Assembly: GCA_021234155.1 (NCBI GenBank)
Contig: JAJEKV010000020.1
Coordinates: 6,060,563 to 6,124,562, forward strand
Reading direction: 5' to 3'
DNA from: Isoetes taiwanensis
Taxonomy: Eukaryota > Streptophyta > Lycopodiopsida > Isoetales > Isoetaceae
Length of the DNA: 64,000 bases
Under the pieces are notes generated by a model. It was not told where the DNA came from. It ran no database searches and was given only the letters and a program-made list of their open reading frames with translations. Numbering within the stretch: the stretch's first letter is position 1; each line of letters opens with the position of its first letter. This document shows, one piece after another, positions 42,673-55,223 of the stretch. The translations under genes and the position numbers were made by a program.

Positions 42673-43971
42673 AGTAAGCAATCAGCAACTACGCCATCAG
42701 GAGGTCAGCAGCAAGGAAGAGCTCAGGGTAAGAACTTTGGGGACCGTAAGCCGCAGAATGCATCAGGGGGCAGCGTGTTAAAGCGTATTCTAGACAGCCT
42801 GACGAAAGAGAAGAGACAGGAATGTATTGAGAAGAAGCTATGTTTCAGGTGCTTCCAGCTAGGGCACCGAACACATGATTGCCCATTCGTCATGCAGGCA
42901 GCGTTGGCAGAGCTTATGGATTGGGATTCACCAATAGAAGCGGATGAGGACGACGACCAGCATGAGGCCCAGGACTTCATAGATGGTGAGTGCCATATCT
43001 GTGCAAATATTGAGTCAGATGATATAGAAAATCAGTCGACAGTGATTGCGGCTGATGGAATCATAGATAGCAATCCATATGTAGTCCTCATAGACACAGG
43101 TAGCTCTCACAATTTCGCCTCTCCTAGGCTGGCTGCCCTAATGAAGAACAAAGTATTGAAGTCTAAGCCAAGGCCAGTTGCTATGGCAAACGGCGCCATT
43201 CGGCACACTAAGGGGAGGAGGATTACATTCGACATAGACCTTAGTGGAAGTAAGTGGCCGATGGGGGCAGAGGTCATGGAGATCGGAAGGTATGACCTTA
43301 TAGTAGGAATGGAGTTCCTAAAGCCAGTGAAAGCCATGATCGACTGCGACCGCAATGAAGTTGCCATGACAGCACCGGACGGCACCAAATTCATAGTGAG
43401 AGGTAAGAAGGCAGCTTCTTCTATGCAGTGTATTTCTTTGAAGCAGCTAAGGAAAAATATAGAAAGAAATAAGGTGGAGTACATTTTGAGATTAGAGGCA
43501 ATTGAGCCCAATAAACAGGATGGAAACGACCAAAAGGGGAAGCAGTTGCCCAAGCCAGTAGCAAGGCTTATTTCGGAATTCAAGGATGTATTTCCGGATG
43601 AATTCAAGGATGTATTTCCGGATGAAATCCGGCAGCTACAACCTTATAGGGGTGTGGAGTGTGAGATCACATTAGCACCAGATGCTAAGCCTACCAGCAA
43701 GGCACCATACAGGATGAGCATTCCGGAGTTGGTTGAGCTCAAGAAGCAACTCCAGGAATTGCTTAAGCTTGGTTTTATTAGAGCAAGTGTGTCTCCTTTT
43801 GGAGCACCTATACTCTTCGTGAAGAAGAAAGATGGCAGTTTAAGAATGTGCATAGACTATCGCCAGCTCAACAAGCAGACGGTAAAGAATAAGTATGCAT
43901 TGCCAAGGGCGGATGATTTGATGGACCAGCTCCAAGGAGCAAAGGTATTCTCCAAAATTGACTTAAGGTAA
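42673..43971 (+). CDS. pol: Zinc knuckle, aspartic protease, RT N-terminal half
   Basis: Same frame as gag. [14 protein letters not shown] (about 42841) is a CCHC knuckle. [15 protein letters not shown] (about 43080) is the protease active site with DTGS. The linker [17 protein letters not shown] and the RT start, up to [20 protein letters not shown], follow. The frame ends at TAA (43969), where element 2 has Ser in DLRSGYHQI. The repeated segment EFKDVFPD (about 43577-43625) is a local 24-bp duplication. Confidence 0.85.
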   Translation, partial: SKQSATTPSGGQQQGRAQGKNFGDRKPQNASGGSVLKRILDSLTKEKRQECIEKKLCFRCFQLGHRTHDCPFVMQAALAELMDWDSPIEADEDDDQHEAQDFIDGECHICANIESDDIENQSTVIAADGIIDSNPYVVLIDTGSSHNFASPRLAALMKNKVLKSKPRPVAMANGAIRHTKGRRITFDIDLSGSKWPMGAEVMEIGRYDLIVGMEFLKPVKAMIDCDRNEVAMTAPDGTKFIVRGKKAASSMQCISLKQLRKNIERNKVEYILRLEAIEPNKQDGNDQKGKQLPKPVARLISEFKDVFPDEFKDVFPDEIRQLQPYRGVECEITLAPDAKPTSKAPYRMSIPELVELKKQLQELLKLGFIRASVSPFGAPILFVKKKDGSLRMCIDYRQLNKQTVKNKYALPRADDLMDQLQGAKVFSKIDLR

Positions 43972-44874
43972 GGATACCACCAAATAAGGATTAAGGAGGA
44001 AGATATCCATAAGACCGCCTTCAGAACGCGGTATGGTAACTTTGAGTTTACAGTAATGCCCTTTGGATTGTCGAATGCTCCAGCAACCTTTATGCGCCTC
44101 ATGAACGACGTCTTCAGGGATTTTCTAGATGAGTTTGTCATTGTCTTCTTCGATGACATTCTAGTCTACAGCAAGTCCATTGAAGATCATAGTCAGCATT
44201 TGAGAAGGGTATTAGAAAAGTTAAGGCGGCATCGTTTGTATGGAAAGCTCTCCAAATGCCACTTTGCTACTGAAAGAGTGGAGTACTTGGGCCATGTCAT
44301 ATCGGCGGAAGAAATCTCCACCGACCCCGCAAAGATTGAGGCAGTAGTGGATTGGCCAGCTCCAAAGAATGTGGCGGAAGTAAGAAGCTTTCTAGGTCTG
44401 GCAGGTTATTACAGAAAGTTCGTGAAGGACTTCGCTAAGTGGGCGTCCCCTTTGACGGACCTCACCAAGAGTGTTAAGGTGAAAGATTGGAGAGCACATT
44501 GGTTAGAGAATGTTCAAGCTTCATTTGAAAAGCTTAAGGAGGCTTTAACAACAGCACCAGTGCTAGTTCTGCCAGATCTAGACAAGGATAAGATAGTAGC
44601 AACAGATGCAAGTAAGATAGCAACAGGAGGAGTCCTTATGCAAGAAGGAAGAGTAATAGCTTATGATTCCAAGAAGTTGAACGACACCGAGCAGCGCTAT
44701 CCAACCTATGATCAGGAACTTCTAGCTATCGTCAAAGCCCTTCGTATTTGGAGGCATTATTTGCTTGGGAGGAAGTTTCAGTTAGATACTGACCACCAGA
44801 GCCTCCAATACATCTTTACCCAACCACTCCTGAATCTAAGGCAAAGGTGGATGGAAATTCCTAGAAGAGTATGA
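43972..44874 (+). CDS. pol: RT catalytic half and RNase H
   Basis: This continues the same frame after the TAA. It shows [12 protein letters not shown], the catalytic [21 protein letters not shown], and RNase H with [12 protein letters not shown] and [11 protein letters not shown]. It is broken near 44860 by a one-base shift just after LNLRQRWME, where element 2 continues into [20 protein letters not shown]. Confidence 0.85.
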   Translation, partial: GYHQIRIKEEDIHKTAFRTRYGNFEFTVMPFGLSNAPATFMRLMNDVFRDFLDEFVIVFFDDILVYSKSIEDHSQHLRRVLEKLRRHRLYGKLSKCHFATERVEYLGHVISAEEISTDPAKIEAVVDWPAPKNVAEVRSFLGLAGYYRKFVKDFAKWASPLTDLTKSVKVKDWRAHWLENVQASFEKLKEALTTAPVLVLPDLDKDKIVATDASKIATGGVLMQEGRVIAYDSKKLNDTEQRYPTYDQELLAIVKALRIWRHYLLGRKFQLDTDHQSLQYIFTQPLLNLRQRWMEIPRRV

Positions 44875-46482
44875 TTTCGAGATTGCTTATAAGCCAGGTA
44901 AGTTGAATGTGGTCGCCGATGCTCTTTCTAAAAGACCTCTTGAAACGAGAACACATTGTAATGCTATATCAACTCTTTCCAGTGGGTATGGCAAGAAAAT
45001 TGAGGAGACATTACCATCTGATGGTGATTTCAAGGAGGTATGGGAAAGCCTCTCCAGGGAGGCTAGAACAGATAAGGAACGAGAAGCCTTCAAGCATTAT
45101 AAGAAGGAAGGCAACTTGTTGTACCATAAAGATAAGTTGTGTGTGCCCGAATTGTCAGGTATAAGGAAGCTAATCCTTCATGACACACACAACAGCCCAA
45201 TAGCAGGGCATGCAGGTTTTATGAAGACCTACTTCAAGATTCGAAATAGCTACTTCTGGCCGGGAATGAAGAAGCATATAGCAAGGTATATTCGTGAGTG
45301 CCGGTTGTGTCAAGAAACCAAAGGCGGAGCAGCCAATTCCGGGAGCCTTGGAACCTCTAGCAAAAGGCGAAATGCGAGAAGTGGGAAGTGGTAAGTATGG
45401 ATTTTATCCACAGGACTTCCCAAGACTCTTCGAGGCAAGGATGCATTGATGGTCGTAGTAGACAAATTATCTAAGATGGTACATTTTGTGCCTTGTAGAA
45501 CTCTGAGACAAAGATTAGATCTTGCCAAGCTATTTGTGAAGGAGATTTTTAGGCTCCATGGCATGCCTCGGGAGATAATATCTGATAGAGATTCCAAGTT
45601 TATGAGTGCTTTTTGGCAGGACCTCTTCAGACCATTCAGGGCGAAGCTCTCCATGAGCACACTTATCATCCCCAAACGGATGGTCGACGGAGAGGGCCGA
45701 ATCGAATCTTGGAAGACATGCTCGGAAGCTTTGTGTGGAATAAGCAGTCCAAGTGGGATGAGTATATCCACTTGGTGGAATTCGCCTACAATAGTGCCAA
45801 GCAGGAGTCATCTCAGATGTCTCCTTTCATGGTAAATTACGGGTACCAGTGCTTAACCCCGGATACTTGGCACAATCCCATGTCAAAGGTTGAAGTGTCC
45901 CAGCAGATGCTAGGAGATATGCAGCAGTTGGTGGAAGAAGTGAGGGGTTACCTCCTAGCAGCAAGAAGTCGGCAGAAGAGTGTAGCCGACAAGCACAGGA
46001 CCGTATACAAGGTAGGCGATAGCGTGTGGTTGAAGATCAAGGTCAAGCAAGCTAAGCTTCGGATTGGGAGTTGCAAGAAGCTTGCCCCTAGGTGGGCTGG
46101 TCCGTTCAAGATTTTGGAGAGAGTGGGCTCCCAAGCCTACAAGTTGGATCTTCCGGCCCATCTCAAAGTTCACAATGTTTTCCACGTAAGTTTGTTAAAA
46201 AGGCACAATCCTAACCCTGAGGAGGTTTTGGATACTCCAACCTTGTTGGAAATGACGGAGGAGCAAGTGGAAATCGTGCCTGAGTTACTTCTTGATAAGT
46301 CATTCAAGAAGACTAGGAGGTCTCAGTTCCTCCAGTATTTGGTCAAGTGGAAGCACTTGCCCGTGGAAGACGCGACATGGGTATTGAAGCAGGATTTGGA
46401 GAAGCAATACCCAGAATTTATGAAGGAGTTTGATGGGCGAGTCGTTTCCGACTGGGTCGACCCCGACTCACCAGGAGGTTAG
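44875..46482 (+). pseudogene. pol: Integrase with C-terminal chromodomain, frameshifted
   Basis: The RNase H end and zinc finger (44903-45394) show [12 protein letters not shown]-like coding, [13 protein letters not shown] and CRLCQ. Frameshifts lie near 45320 and 45690. The catalytic parts are MDFI, EIISDRDSKFMSAFW and NRILEDML. The final frame to TAG 46482 has the GPY/F motif RWAGPFKILERVGSQAY and a chromodomain, FLQYLVKWKHLPVEDATWVL. Chromodomains in this position define chromoviruses and can direct integration into marked chromatin. Of the aromatic cage that binds methyl-lysine, only the Trp of VKWK is clearly kept. Confidence 0.85.
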
Positions 46483-46563
46483 CTTAGCATGTTCTTAGTT
46501 AGCCTCTAATTCTGGCAGATGTATTCTAGCTAGTGGAATACATAGGCCAGAACCTTGGAACAT

Positions 46564-46900
46564 GTGGGCGATGATGAGATAAGCCTTTAAGGCGTTCTCT
46601 AGGCCAACATGCACCAAGAGGTGCGCATGACCAATAGGGTCATGCGAGAGAGAGAGAGAGGAAAGGCATGGTGCGCGATGATGGGACATCGGTCGGATGT
46701 TCTCTATGCCACGATGTGGGGTTCGCAAACCTGGCCATAGGGGGGTCATGGTGAAGGTCAAAGTGATCATGTGCGATGATGGGATCGTGAGACGTTCCCT
46801 AGCTTAAAACCCTTGGGGCATGATGCACTAGGGGTACTCGGAACCGGGTAGCCGAGTACAAGGTAGCACTTGATCATGGGCGATGATGGGATCATCTTAA
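46564..46900 (+). repeat. 3'-UTR tandem motif, ~105-bp period
   Basis: The motif GGGCGATGATGGGA or a variant occurs near 46566, 46673, 46773 and 46879, matching the arrangement in the older element at 21720-22060. Confidence 0.6.
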
Positions 46901-47281
46901 ATGGTCCTTAAGCTCAATCCGAAAGGGCCATGATCGAGTGCAAGGTATTGGTAAGGGGGGTGGTCCCCTAAAACCACAAACTTATTAATTAAACTAACGT
47001 AATGTGCTCCATGTGCAGGCAAGTGAGAAGGAGCTTCGAGGTGGGGCGCATTACGAGAAGATGGGGGAACCATAATTTAGATTATGAACCCTAATAACTC
47101 TTATAATAATGTTTTGAATTATTGTAGGAAGTAACCTTGTTAAGGCTATATAATTTTGTATAAGTACAAATATAGCCTAAATTTTGACATTTAACTTTAA
47201 TAGGAAGTTGATCGTTTAAATTAAACTTAAGTGTATGATCTTATGTTGTTTTGCAGGATAGATAGGCTCGTCACCTTAGCG

Positions 47282-47318
47282 CAATGCTGAGGACAGCATT
47301 GTCCTAAGGGGGGGAGAA
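47282..47318 (+). other. Hairpin plus polypurine tract before the 3' LTR
   Basis: CAATGCTGaggaCAGCATTG (47282-47301) is followed by a purine run that abuts the LTR at 47319. Confidence 0.75.
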
Positions 47319-48966
47319 TGTGACGTTCAAAGGGAATATATGCCATAAATACGTATATTCCTAGACCCGTCACCATACAAGTCTACCTAGGTAGCCTTGT
47401 ATGCCTTGGATAAGTGGCAAGGGGTGCACATCTAAGTTAATTGTTTAACTTAGATAACCTTAGGATAAGGCCCATTTCCACATGGCCTTATCCTATTGGG
47501 CAAACGCCACACGGCCTTATCCTAGTGGTGCCACGTGGCATCCCAGGTGGACCCACACCTATATGAGCTCTAACCCTAACCCTAGACCCTTTTTCCTGAC
47601 CTAGCACCTGAACTCTCATCCACGTGCCCGAAACCCCGTTTCGAGCACCGTTCGTCATAGCCTAGCCTGGAGCAGCAGCCCCTGGAAGGTGTGTATGATC
47701 GTAGAGGGAGCAGGCCTTCGAACCACGTCTAGGAGCATGGAGACGCCAGGAATGGGAGGAAGCACTTTTGGAGGAGATAGGTTGAGTAGAGTTCATGTTA
47801 GTTCATCTGGAAGTTAGCACTCCAGATGGGTTAGTGATTCGTATCTAGAGTAGAGCCACCCTAGATCCTTTGTTGAACATCTTGAACCCTAATCAAGGAA
47901 CCCTAACTATTAGTTAGCTATGTATGATTAGGTTAAGATGTTCATATGATGTTGATGTTGATCATGACGTGATGTATGCGATATTGGTTGATCATGTTGC
48001 TCCTCTTGTATTGGGAAGGGGGGTAGAGATCTAGGGCCATATGTAGTATGCTCCTAGTGTAGATCCCTTAGTTCCTATTAGTTGCGGCCTGTGCATAGGA
48101 ACCCACCGGGCTATGGAGGCTATGATGTGACTCAGCACCACATAACGGGGCTAGAGGCAAGATGGAGGGTGGATCCCTGCCGAGTGGGGGCTTCAGGGGA
48201 TCCCATAGTGGGCTAGGCTTATGGTCGGTCACTTCGTGTGGGCCGAGCATGGGTCCGACACCTCCTGGGGCAATGGTGTCGCCCTGCCTCTCAAGAGTTG
48301 CAAGTATCAGCTTGGCTCTTGTTTTGGGGGGTTCAGTCGGGTACGAATCGTGTGTTGCCACGATTCTCTAGCCGCCCGTGGAGCCTCTAGACCTCGGGAA
48401 GGGGAGATGCAACCCTTCCTACCTCGTCGGACCAGGGAGATGCAACCTGGAGTAGTCCCGATGGGTGATGCCATGGGATTGCGTATCCGGAAGGTTAGAG
48501 TCATGCCACAGCTTGATCTAGCCCATCTGCAAAGTATGCACAGGAGGGGCGGATGGAGTGGTCAACCCTAGCCATTGTCTTACGCCAGCCCCGCCATTGT
48601 TATGACTCGGTCTGCTCTATCTTGAGGCCTATCCAGTCAGTCGCCTACCCTATGTGTCAGAGCCACGGGTAGGAGCTCTCATGTTTTATGGTATATGATT
48701 ATGTTCTTTGCATCTATGGATATGCGGTTGAGCTACCCTTGGGGTAGCATATTGTATTGTATAGTATTGCTAGTTCTGACATGTTTATGCTTCCGCTGTG
48801 ATAGGAGCCCATAAGGGAAGGGCGCGCAAGACACCTTCGTGTCCCCTTCCCTTATGAGTTCCCCGAGTGTGGGATAGACGGAGGGCCTGTGCGGTTGTTG
48901 AGCCGGACGGGGGATTTCCTGCCGAGCGTATGGTCGAGCACCGTATGTTTAGCAGGGAGCGTCACA
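47319..48966 (+). repeat. 3' LTR of H3-element 1
   Basis: It begins TGTGACGTTC and ends GCGTCACA. It matches the 5' LTR throughout. Confidence 0.95.
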
Positions 48967-49224
48967 TGTCCGGCATACCAAGCTATAAGAGACAGGTTTG
49001 GGATTAGAGGAGTAGACATTATTTCTTTTTTTCATCTGCCTTCAACTAGAGTTGCGAGTTTCTTGATCGATTTGTTACAAATGAGGGAAACAGTTATAAA
49101 AAAATCTAAAGATATTATTGATGATGAGGAAGAGAGAGAGCTTGATGACGAGACCCTTGATTTGGAGGGCTTGTCACATGAACATGTGTTTAATTTTGAA
49201 ACTGTTTTTGTAGACGTCTCATAG
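48967..49224 (+). CDS. LINE ORF C-terminus, beyond the insertion
   Basis: After one copy of the TGTCC duplication is removed, the frame resumes exactly at the Cys-Pro codons of WCP. It reads AYQAIRDRFGIRGVD and ends VFNFETVFVDVS at a TAG. This shows the LINE frame was intact here when the chromovirus landed. Confidence 0.85.
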   Translation, partial: CPAYQAIRDRFGIRGVDIISFFHLPSTRVASFLIDLLQMRETVIKKSKDIIDDEEERELDDETLDLEGLSHEHVFNFETVFVDVS

Positions 49225-49280
49225 ACCTGATGGTCTCTAAAAGACAGAATAATACACCACTTCACTTCACTTCACTTCCC

Positions 49281-50055
<775 letters not shown>

Positions 50056-50060
50056 ACCGT

Positions 50061-51721
50061 TGTGACGTCCCCTACTCGTATACGGTGCACTCACCGTATA
50101 CAAACAGGAGTTCATCCCCCATACCAGCTCCATGCTAATACAGGGCCCTCCACATGACACTGCAACCGTGTCGGGTTCCAGTGGGAAGAGTGGAAGGGTC
50201 ATTACACCGTCTTCCTCGGGGCCTACCTAGCTTTGCGGGCGTAAACATACATGTCGTTAGCACATACATCAACATCATATGACCATCACGAAGGATGGTC
50301 CTCCACATATCTGCATAGACAAAGATCAAGATCGCACATAGGAAATCCTACCCAAGGCTCGGACTCAAGGGATGACCGGACGCTTGGGTCTCTCAGAGTT
50401 CATTGCGCATGGAATTCATGGCAATGGATTTGGCTGGCATATGAACATGGCTTAGGGTTGTCCACTCCATCCGCCCCTCCTGTACGCACTTTGCAGAGTG
50501 GTCTGAAAAGTGTCGGGGCCTGACTGTAGCCCGCCGGATGCATAGCCAAGAGGGCTACTCCTGGGCTCATCTTCCCGCCCGATGGGGCGGTAGGGATCAC
50601 TCCCTCCAGATCTACATGCCGACTCAAGGTGGCTAGAGGGCCTTTGCCGTGATCGGGACTGAACCCACCGGAAGGTGAACACCACCCCACGGGTGTCGAG
50701 CCCATGCCTTGCCCCTTGACGCGGTGGCAAGCCATTGGACCTAGCCACAATGGTTCCCGGTAGGCCTTACACACCAGAGGAACCGTTCATGAGTCAGGAC
50801 ATGAACCTCCTTCTCAGCCAGTCTGGCCCCTTCACCCACATCCCGGTGTGGCTCTTGCGCACAGGCCGAATCTACAGTGTGCTAGAGAGGCTACTCTAGG
50901 AGCATCAACTACAAAGCTTTAGGTCTCTACCCCCCTTCCCAATACAAGGAGTTCATAGAGATACATCATCCATATACATCACAGAAGAACTAAAGAACAA
51001 GATCTAACCTACAACATAGAGTTAGGTTCTTTAGTTAGAATCTGCTATCTAGAGATCTGGATGGCCAATCTAATAGGCTAAACCTACTGATTCAATGACT
51101 AAATTAGGGTTTAGACTATCTAATTGGCCAAATACCTGATCCTTGAGGGGCTCCTCCTGACCTGAGCTCGACCATCCTGCTGAAACGCTCGAATCTAGAG
51201 AAACTAAGGATGCAACTCTCCTAGCCCGAGTCTGGGATGCGGTTTTGGCTGTTGAGGCAGCCAAAACAGAGTCCTGAAGCCCTAAAATCAAAAATTGGGC
51301 TAGTTAGGGTTTCCTACTCTATATAGACAAGGGAGTTGGCTAGGGTTTCCAATTATCCCCTTTTGGCATGTGGGATAATTGGAACATGGGCCCACTTGCC
51401 TTTAAGGGCTAGGTGGCCAAATGTGCACACATGGAAATGTGTGCCCACATTAATGTGTACCTTGGAAAAGGTGCACATTAATTGCACCTATGGGTGTGGC
51501 CCACTTGGCATGAAGTGTCCACTTGGAAATGTGTGCCCACATTAATGTGTACATTGGAAAATGTGCACATTAATAGTTGCACATATTTCTGGCAAGTTGC
51601 CCCCTAGGGCTACTCACCTGGCTACACGCTAGCGTACACGTCACCGGAGTGGGCGGTACGCGTGACGCAGGCAAAGCGGTATATACGCCCCGGGCGATAT
51701 CTTTGGCTTTGGAACGTCACA
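50061..51721 (-). repeat. 3' LTR of H3-element 2
   Basis: It matches 61782-63445. On the minus strand it starts TGTGACGTTCC and ends GACGTCACA. A perfect 10-bp inverted repeat, GTATACGGTGcactCACCGTATAC, lies at 50079-50102, corresponding to the TACGGT…ACCGTA repeat of element 1. The shared block CTTGTATTGGGAAGGGG (minus strand) is also present near 50935-50951. Confidence 0.95.
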
Positions 51722-51757
51722 TTCTCCCCACCTTGAATTGATGCTGTCCGCAGCATC
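51722..51757 (-). other. Polypurine tract plus hairpin before the 3' LTR
   Basis: The minus strand reads GATGCTGcggaCAGCATC (51757-51740), then the purine run AAGGTGGGGAGAA (51734-51722) against the LTR. Compared with element 1, the outer pair is G-C instead of A-T, so pairing is kept by a double change. Confidence 0.75.
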
Positions 51758-52574
51758 GTGGGTCTCCCCACCTTGGGATCAACCTGACCTGCAACAACTT
51801 GATACATACGATGGCTACTATAATTCCTACACATTTATTAAAATTACCTTAAGGTAATATTTTTATGACATTATCACATTGTTGTATTATACCATAACTT
51901 ATCAATTCACAACATTACTAACAGATTACTCCAAGATTCACTTAACATTACAATTAAGTTCATCAAAATTTAGAATTAACGTCCGAGGTACTCTTCATTC
52001 CTTGCAACACATTCCAACAAAATTTGTGTTGCAAGTCTTCGTAGCCCGACCTCCTTGCCCTCCGGAGCGCTCTACTGGCCTGCAGGTCGACACTACGTTA
52101 GTACCATTTAATTATTAAATAAAATTTTGGTTATATGGTGACCACCCCACCTATCTACATGGATGCATGGCTAATCTCCCGGCGTAGGAAGAGGGTGAAT
52201 CTTCCATTATGGCCGCGGAGACAGCGCCTATATGCCTATATGCCGCTCATGCCTACACCTCTAGTTGCCCAGCGTGGAGGATATCCTTCTCGCGTGGGGG
52301 GCGCGAAGGATAGATTCCTCCTATCAAAGCATATATGGGGCTAAAGGTGCTTTCCCTATCAATGCATTCCTTCATGACCTCCTTTCTCTCGAGGTCGTCT
52401 ACTTCCGTGGGACAGAAGTAGACTTTCTAATCTACCTTCCACTCTCCCAAACGGAAACGCGGTCATGCCTACATTGACATTACACCCGCGCCCTAGAGAT
52501 CACCGTAGTGGTCCCATCATCGGTAACAACGCATGCACCCATACTAAGCATAGGTTGCATGCGAGATTAATCTT
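51758..52574 (-). other. 3' untranslated region of H3-element 2
   Basis: No gene recognised between the chromodomain and the polypurine tract. One CCCATCATCG (minus CGATGATGGG) near 52507 recalls the tandem motif of the other elements. Confidence 0.5.
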
Positions 52575-53152
52575 ACTACACAAGAATTAACCTACACAAA
52601 TCGACATGCCCGAGCCGATTTCTTGAGGAGATGACCTTGCCGCCCCATTGCTCCATAAACCGTGGATCTTTGCTTTACTAAATCTTTCTTAAGTACCCAC
52701 GCCGCGTCTTCCACCGGTAAGTGTTTCCACTTGACCAAATACCGAGGAATTTCGATCTCCTCGTTTTCTTGAAAGCTTTATCAAGAATCAATTTCGAACT
52801 ATCTCCAAATGCTCCTCCGCCATTTCCAACAACGTTGGCGAATCCAAGACTTCATCCCGGATTTGGAGTATGCTTCTTCAACAAACTCACGTGGAAGACC
52901 TTATGAATCTTTAGGTGTCTTTGGCAAATCTAGCTTGTAGGATTGATTACCTACTCTCTTGACTATTCCGAAGGTCCAGCCCACCTTGGAGCAAGCTTCT
53001 TGCAATTGCCGATCCCGAAGCCACCGCTTCACCTTGATCTTGAGCCAAACATCATCTCCAACTTTGAACTCTCTTATCGTTCGATGCTTGTCTACGATAC
53101 TCTTCTCGACGACTTCTTTGCCGCTAGCGTGATAACCTCGAACTTCTTCCAC
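52575..53152 (-). pseudogene. pol: Integrase C-terminus and chromodomain, frameshifted
   Basis: The minus frame 53152-52901 shows IREFKVGDDVWLKIKVKRW and a GPF-like region (GWTFGIVKRVGNQSYKLDLP). Further on, with shifts, YLVKWKHLPVEDAAWVLKKD (about 52730-52670) is the chromodomain, nearly the same as in element 1. Confidence 0.75.
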
Positions 53153-54743
53153 GAAGCCGCGATATCGGCCAACATCTCGGCCGCGAAACTTCCACTTTTG
53201 ACACGGGGTTGTGCCAAGTATCCGAGTTAGGTAATCGATAGCCGTAATTGATCATAAACGGCGACATTTGGGATGATTCCTGCTTGGTGCTATTGTATGC
53301 AAACTCCACCAAGTGAATAAATTCTTCCCACATACTTTGCTTATTCCAGACATAGTTTCGTAGCATGTCCTCTAAAATCCTGTTGGTCCGCTCCGTCTGA
53401 GGATGATATGCCGTGCTCATGGATAGCTTCGTCTGGATTGTCGCAAAGAGGTCTTGCCAAAAGGCGCTCATGAACTTCGGATCCCTGTCGGAGATGATCT
53501 CCCTTGGCATGCCATGAAGCCTGAAGATCTCTTTGGTGAAGAGCTTTGCTGTATCCATAGCTGTATCTGTGGTCCTGCAAGGCACAAAATGTGCCATCTT
53601 AGACAACTTGTCGACCACTACCATCAAAGCATCCTTCCCTCTTGCTGTCCTTGGGAGTCCTGTGATGAAGTCCATGCTGATTACCTCCCATTTAGCGTTT
53701 GGCACCGCTAATGGCTCTAATGCCCCTGGAATTCGAAGCTGCTCCGCCTTTGTCTGCTGACATAGCTGGCATTCCTTGATGTAGCGAGCTATTTGCTTCT
53801 TCATTCCTGGCCAATAATAGCTGCTGCGCACCTTGAAATATGTTTTCATGAATCCCGCATGGCCAGCTATTGGGCTGTTGTGCGTGTCATGGAGGATCAA
53901 CTTCCTTACACCTGATGATTCGGGTACGCACAACTTGTTCTTATGGTATAACAGGTTGCCTTCCTTCTTATAATGCTTGAAGGCCTCCCGCTCTTTATCT
54001 GTTCTAGCCTCCTTAGAAAGGCTTGCCCATACTTCTCTGAAATCCACATCCGTTGGCAAGGACTCTTCAATCCTCTTACCAAAGTCGCTGGAGAGCGTCG
54101 AAATTGCATTGCAATGCACTCTAGTTGTCAGGGGATGCCTTGAAAGCGCATCTGCTACCACGTTGAGCTTCCCCGGCTTGTAGACTATATCAAAGTCATA
54201 TTCTTCGAGGAACTCCATCCATCTCCGCTGCCTCAGATTAAGGTGTGGTTGCGTGAATACATATTGGAGGCTCTGGTGGTCTGTATCCAACTGGAACTTC
54301 CTTCCCAAAAGGTAGTGCCTCCAAATTCTTAATGCCCTGACAACCGCAAGCAATTCCTGATCGTGCGTTGGGTAGCGCGTTTCGGCGTCGTTCATCTTCC
54401 TGGAATCATACGCTACCACGCGCTCTTCTTGCATAAGCACTGCACCTGTAGCTATCTTACTCGCGTCAGTCGCTACAAGCTTATCTTTTTCCGGGTCCGG
54501 CAGGGTTAAGACTGGGGCTGTTGTTAAAGCTTCCTTCAACAATTCAAACCCTGCTTGGGCTTTCTTGTGCCAATGCTCTGCCCAATCTTTCACTTTCTCC
54601 GCCCGCGTCAAGTCTGTTAGCGGGGCTGCTATCTTGGCAAAGTTCTTTACGAACTTCCTGTAGTACCCTGCTAGGCCGAGGAAACTTCTGACTTCATGCA
54701 CATTCTTCGGGCGCCGCCATCGAATCACCGCTTCAATCTTCAT
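53124..54743 (-). CDS. pol: RNase H and integrase
   Basis: An intact 539-residue frame. RNase [44 protein letters not shown]. Integrase zinc finger: [20 protein letters not shown] … CQLCQQ. Catalytic core: [31 protein letters not shown] and [12 protein letters not shown], with D, D and E all present. It is the best-preserved enzyme segment in the window and serves as a reference for the broken copy in element 1. Confidence 0.9.
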   Translation of the reverse strand: MKIEAVIRWRRPKNVHEVRSFLGLAGYYRKFVKNFAKIAAPLTDLTRAEKVKDWAEHWHKKAQAGFELLKEALTTAPVLTLPDPEKDKLVATDASKIATGAVLMQEERVVAYDSRKMNDAETRYPTHDQELLAVVRALRIWRHYLLGRKFQLDTDHQSLQYVFTQPHLNLRQRRWMEFLEEYDFDIVYKPGKLNVVADALSRHPLTTRVHCNAISTLSSDFGKRIEESLPTDVDFREVWASLSKEARTDKEREAFKHYKKEGNLLYHKNKLCVPESSGVRKLILHDTHNSPIAGHAGFMKTYFKVRSSYYWPGMKKQIARYIKECQLCQQTKAEQLRIPGALEPLAVPNAKWEVISMDFITGLPRTARGKDALMVVVDKLSKMAHFVPCRTTDTAMDTAKLFTKEIFRLHGMPREIISDRDPKFMSAFWQDLFATIQTKLSMSTAYHPQTERTNRILEDMLRNYVWNKQSMWEEFIHLVEFAYNSTKQESSQMSPFMINYGYRLPNSDTWHNPVSKVEVSRPRCWPISRLRGRSSRLSR

Positions 54744-54770
54744 GGGTCCGTTGAGATGCCTTCGCCGAGA

Positions 54771-55223
54771 TCACATGACCAAGGTATTCCACCTTCTCGC
54801 AAGGCGGTGGCACTTCGACAACTTGGCGTACAACTGGTGTCTCTTCAACTTCTCCAGCACTCTTCTCAAGTGTTGTACGTGCTCTTCAAGGGATCTGCTA
54901 TACACCAAAATGTCATCAAAGAAAACAATCACAAAGGTGTCCAGGAACTCCCTGAAGATATCGTTCATGAGCCTCATGAATGTTGCGGGGGCATTTGATA
55001 AGCCGAAAGGCATTACCGTGAACTCATAATGCCCATACCGCGTTCTGAAGGCGGTCTTATGGATATCTTCTTCCTTTATCCTGATCTGATGATAACCTGA
55101 CCTTAAGTCGATTTTGGAGAAGATCTTTGCACCTTGAAGCTGATCCATCAAGTCGTCTGATCTTGGAAGCGCATATTTGTTCTTAATGGTGTGCTTGTTC
55201 AACTGCCTATAGTCTATGCACAT
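54771..55223 (-). CDS. pol: Reverse transcriptase catalytic part
   Basis: [53 protein letters not shown] and the catalytic [12 protein letters not shown] are all intact. The next frame (54743 down) follows after a shift near 54770. RT N-terminal sequence lies upstream in other frames. Confidence 0.9.
   Translation of the reverse strand: MCIDYRQLNKHTIKNKYALPRSDDLMDQLQGAKIFSKIDLRSGYHQIRIKEEDIHKTAFRTRYGHYEFTVMPFGLSNAPATFMRLMNDIFREFLDTFVIVFFDDILVYSRSLEEHVQHLRRVLEKLKRHQLYAKLSKCHRLARRWNTLVM

Larger units (their letters stand above)
35794..48966 (+). mobile_element. H3-element 1: chromovirus carrying a histone H3-like gene
   Basis: A complete LTR retrotransposon of 13.2 kb with 1.65-kb LTRs and a perfect TGTCC target duplication (35789-35793 and 48967-48971). 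Order: LTR, Met-tRNA primer site, H3-like gene, two palindromes, ORF2, gag, protease, RT, RNase H, integrase, chromodomain, 3' repeat region, hairpin, polypurine tract, LTR. It is about 5-7 kb longer than I would expect of a plant chromovirus. Most of the surplus is the H3-like gene, ORF2 and their spacers. Confidence 0.95.
32691..49280 (+). mobile_element. LINE, interrupted by H3-element 1
   Basis: The LINE comprises 32691-35793 and 48967-49280. Its ORF has an endonuclease and RT. The chromovirus at 35794-48966 inserted in the last part, with a perfect TGTCC duplication. Without the insertion the frame continues uninterrupted to TAG at 49222-49224. A CACTT-repeat tail (about 49258-49277) closes the element. 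There is no poly(A). Confidence 0.85.
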
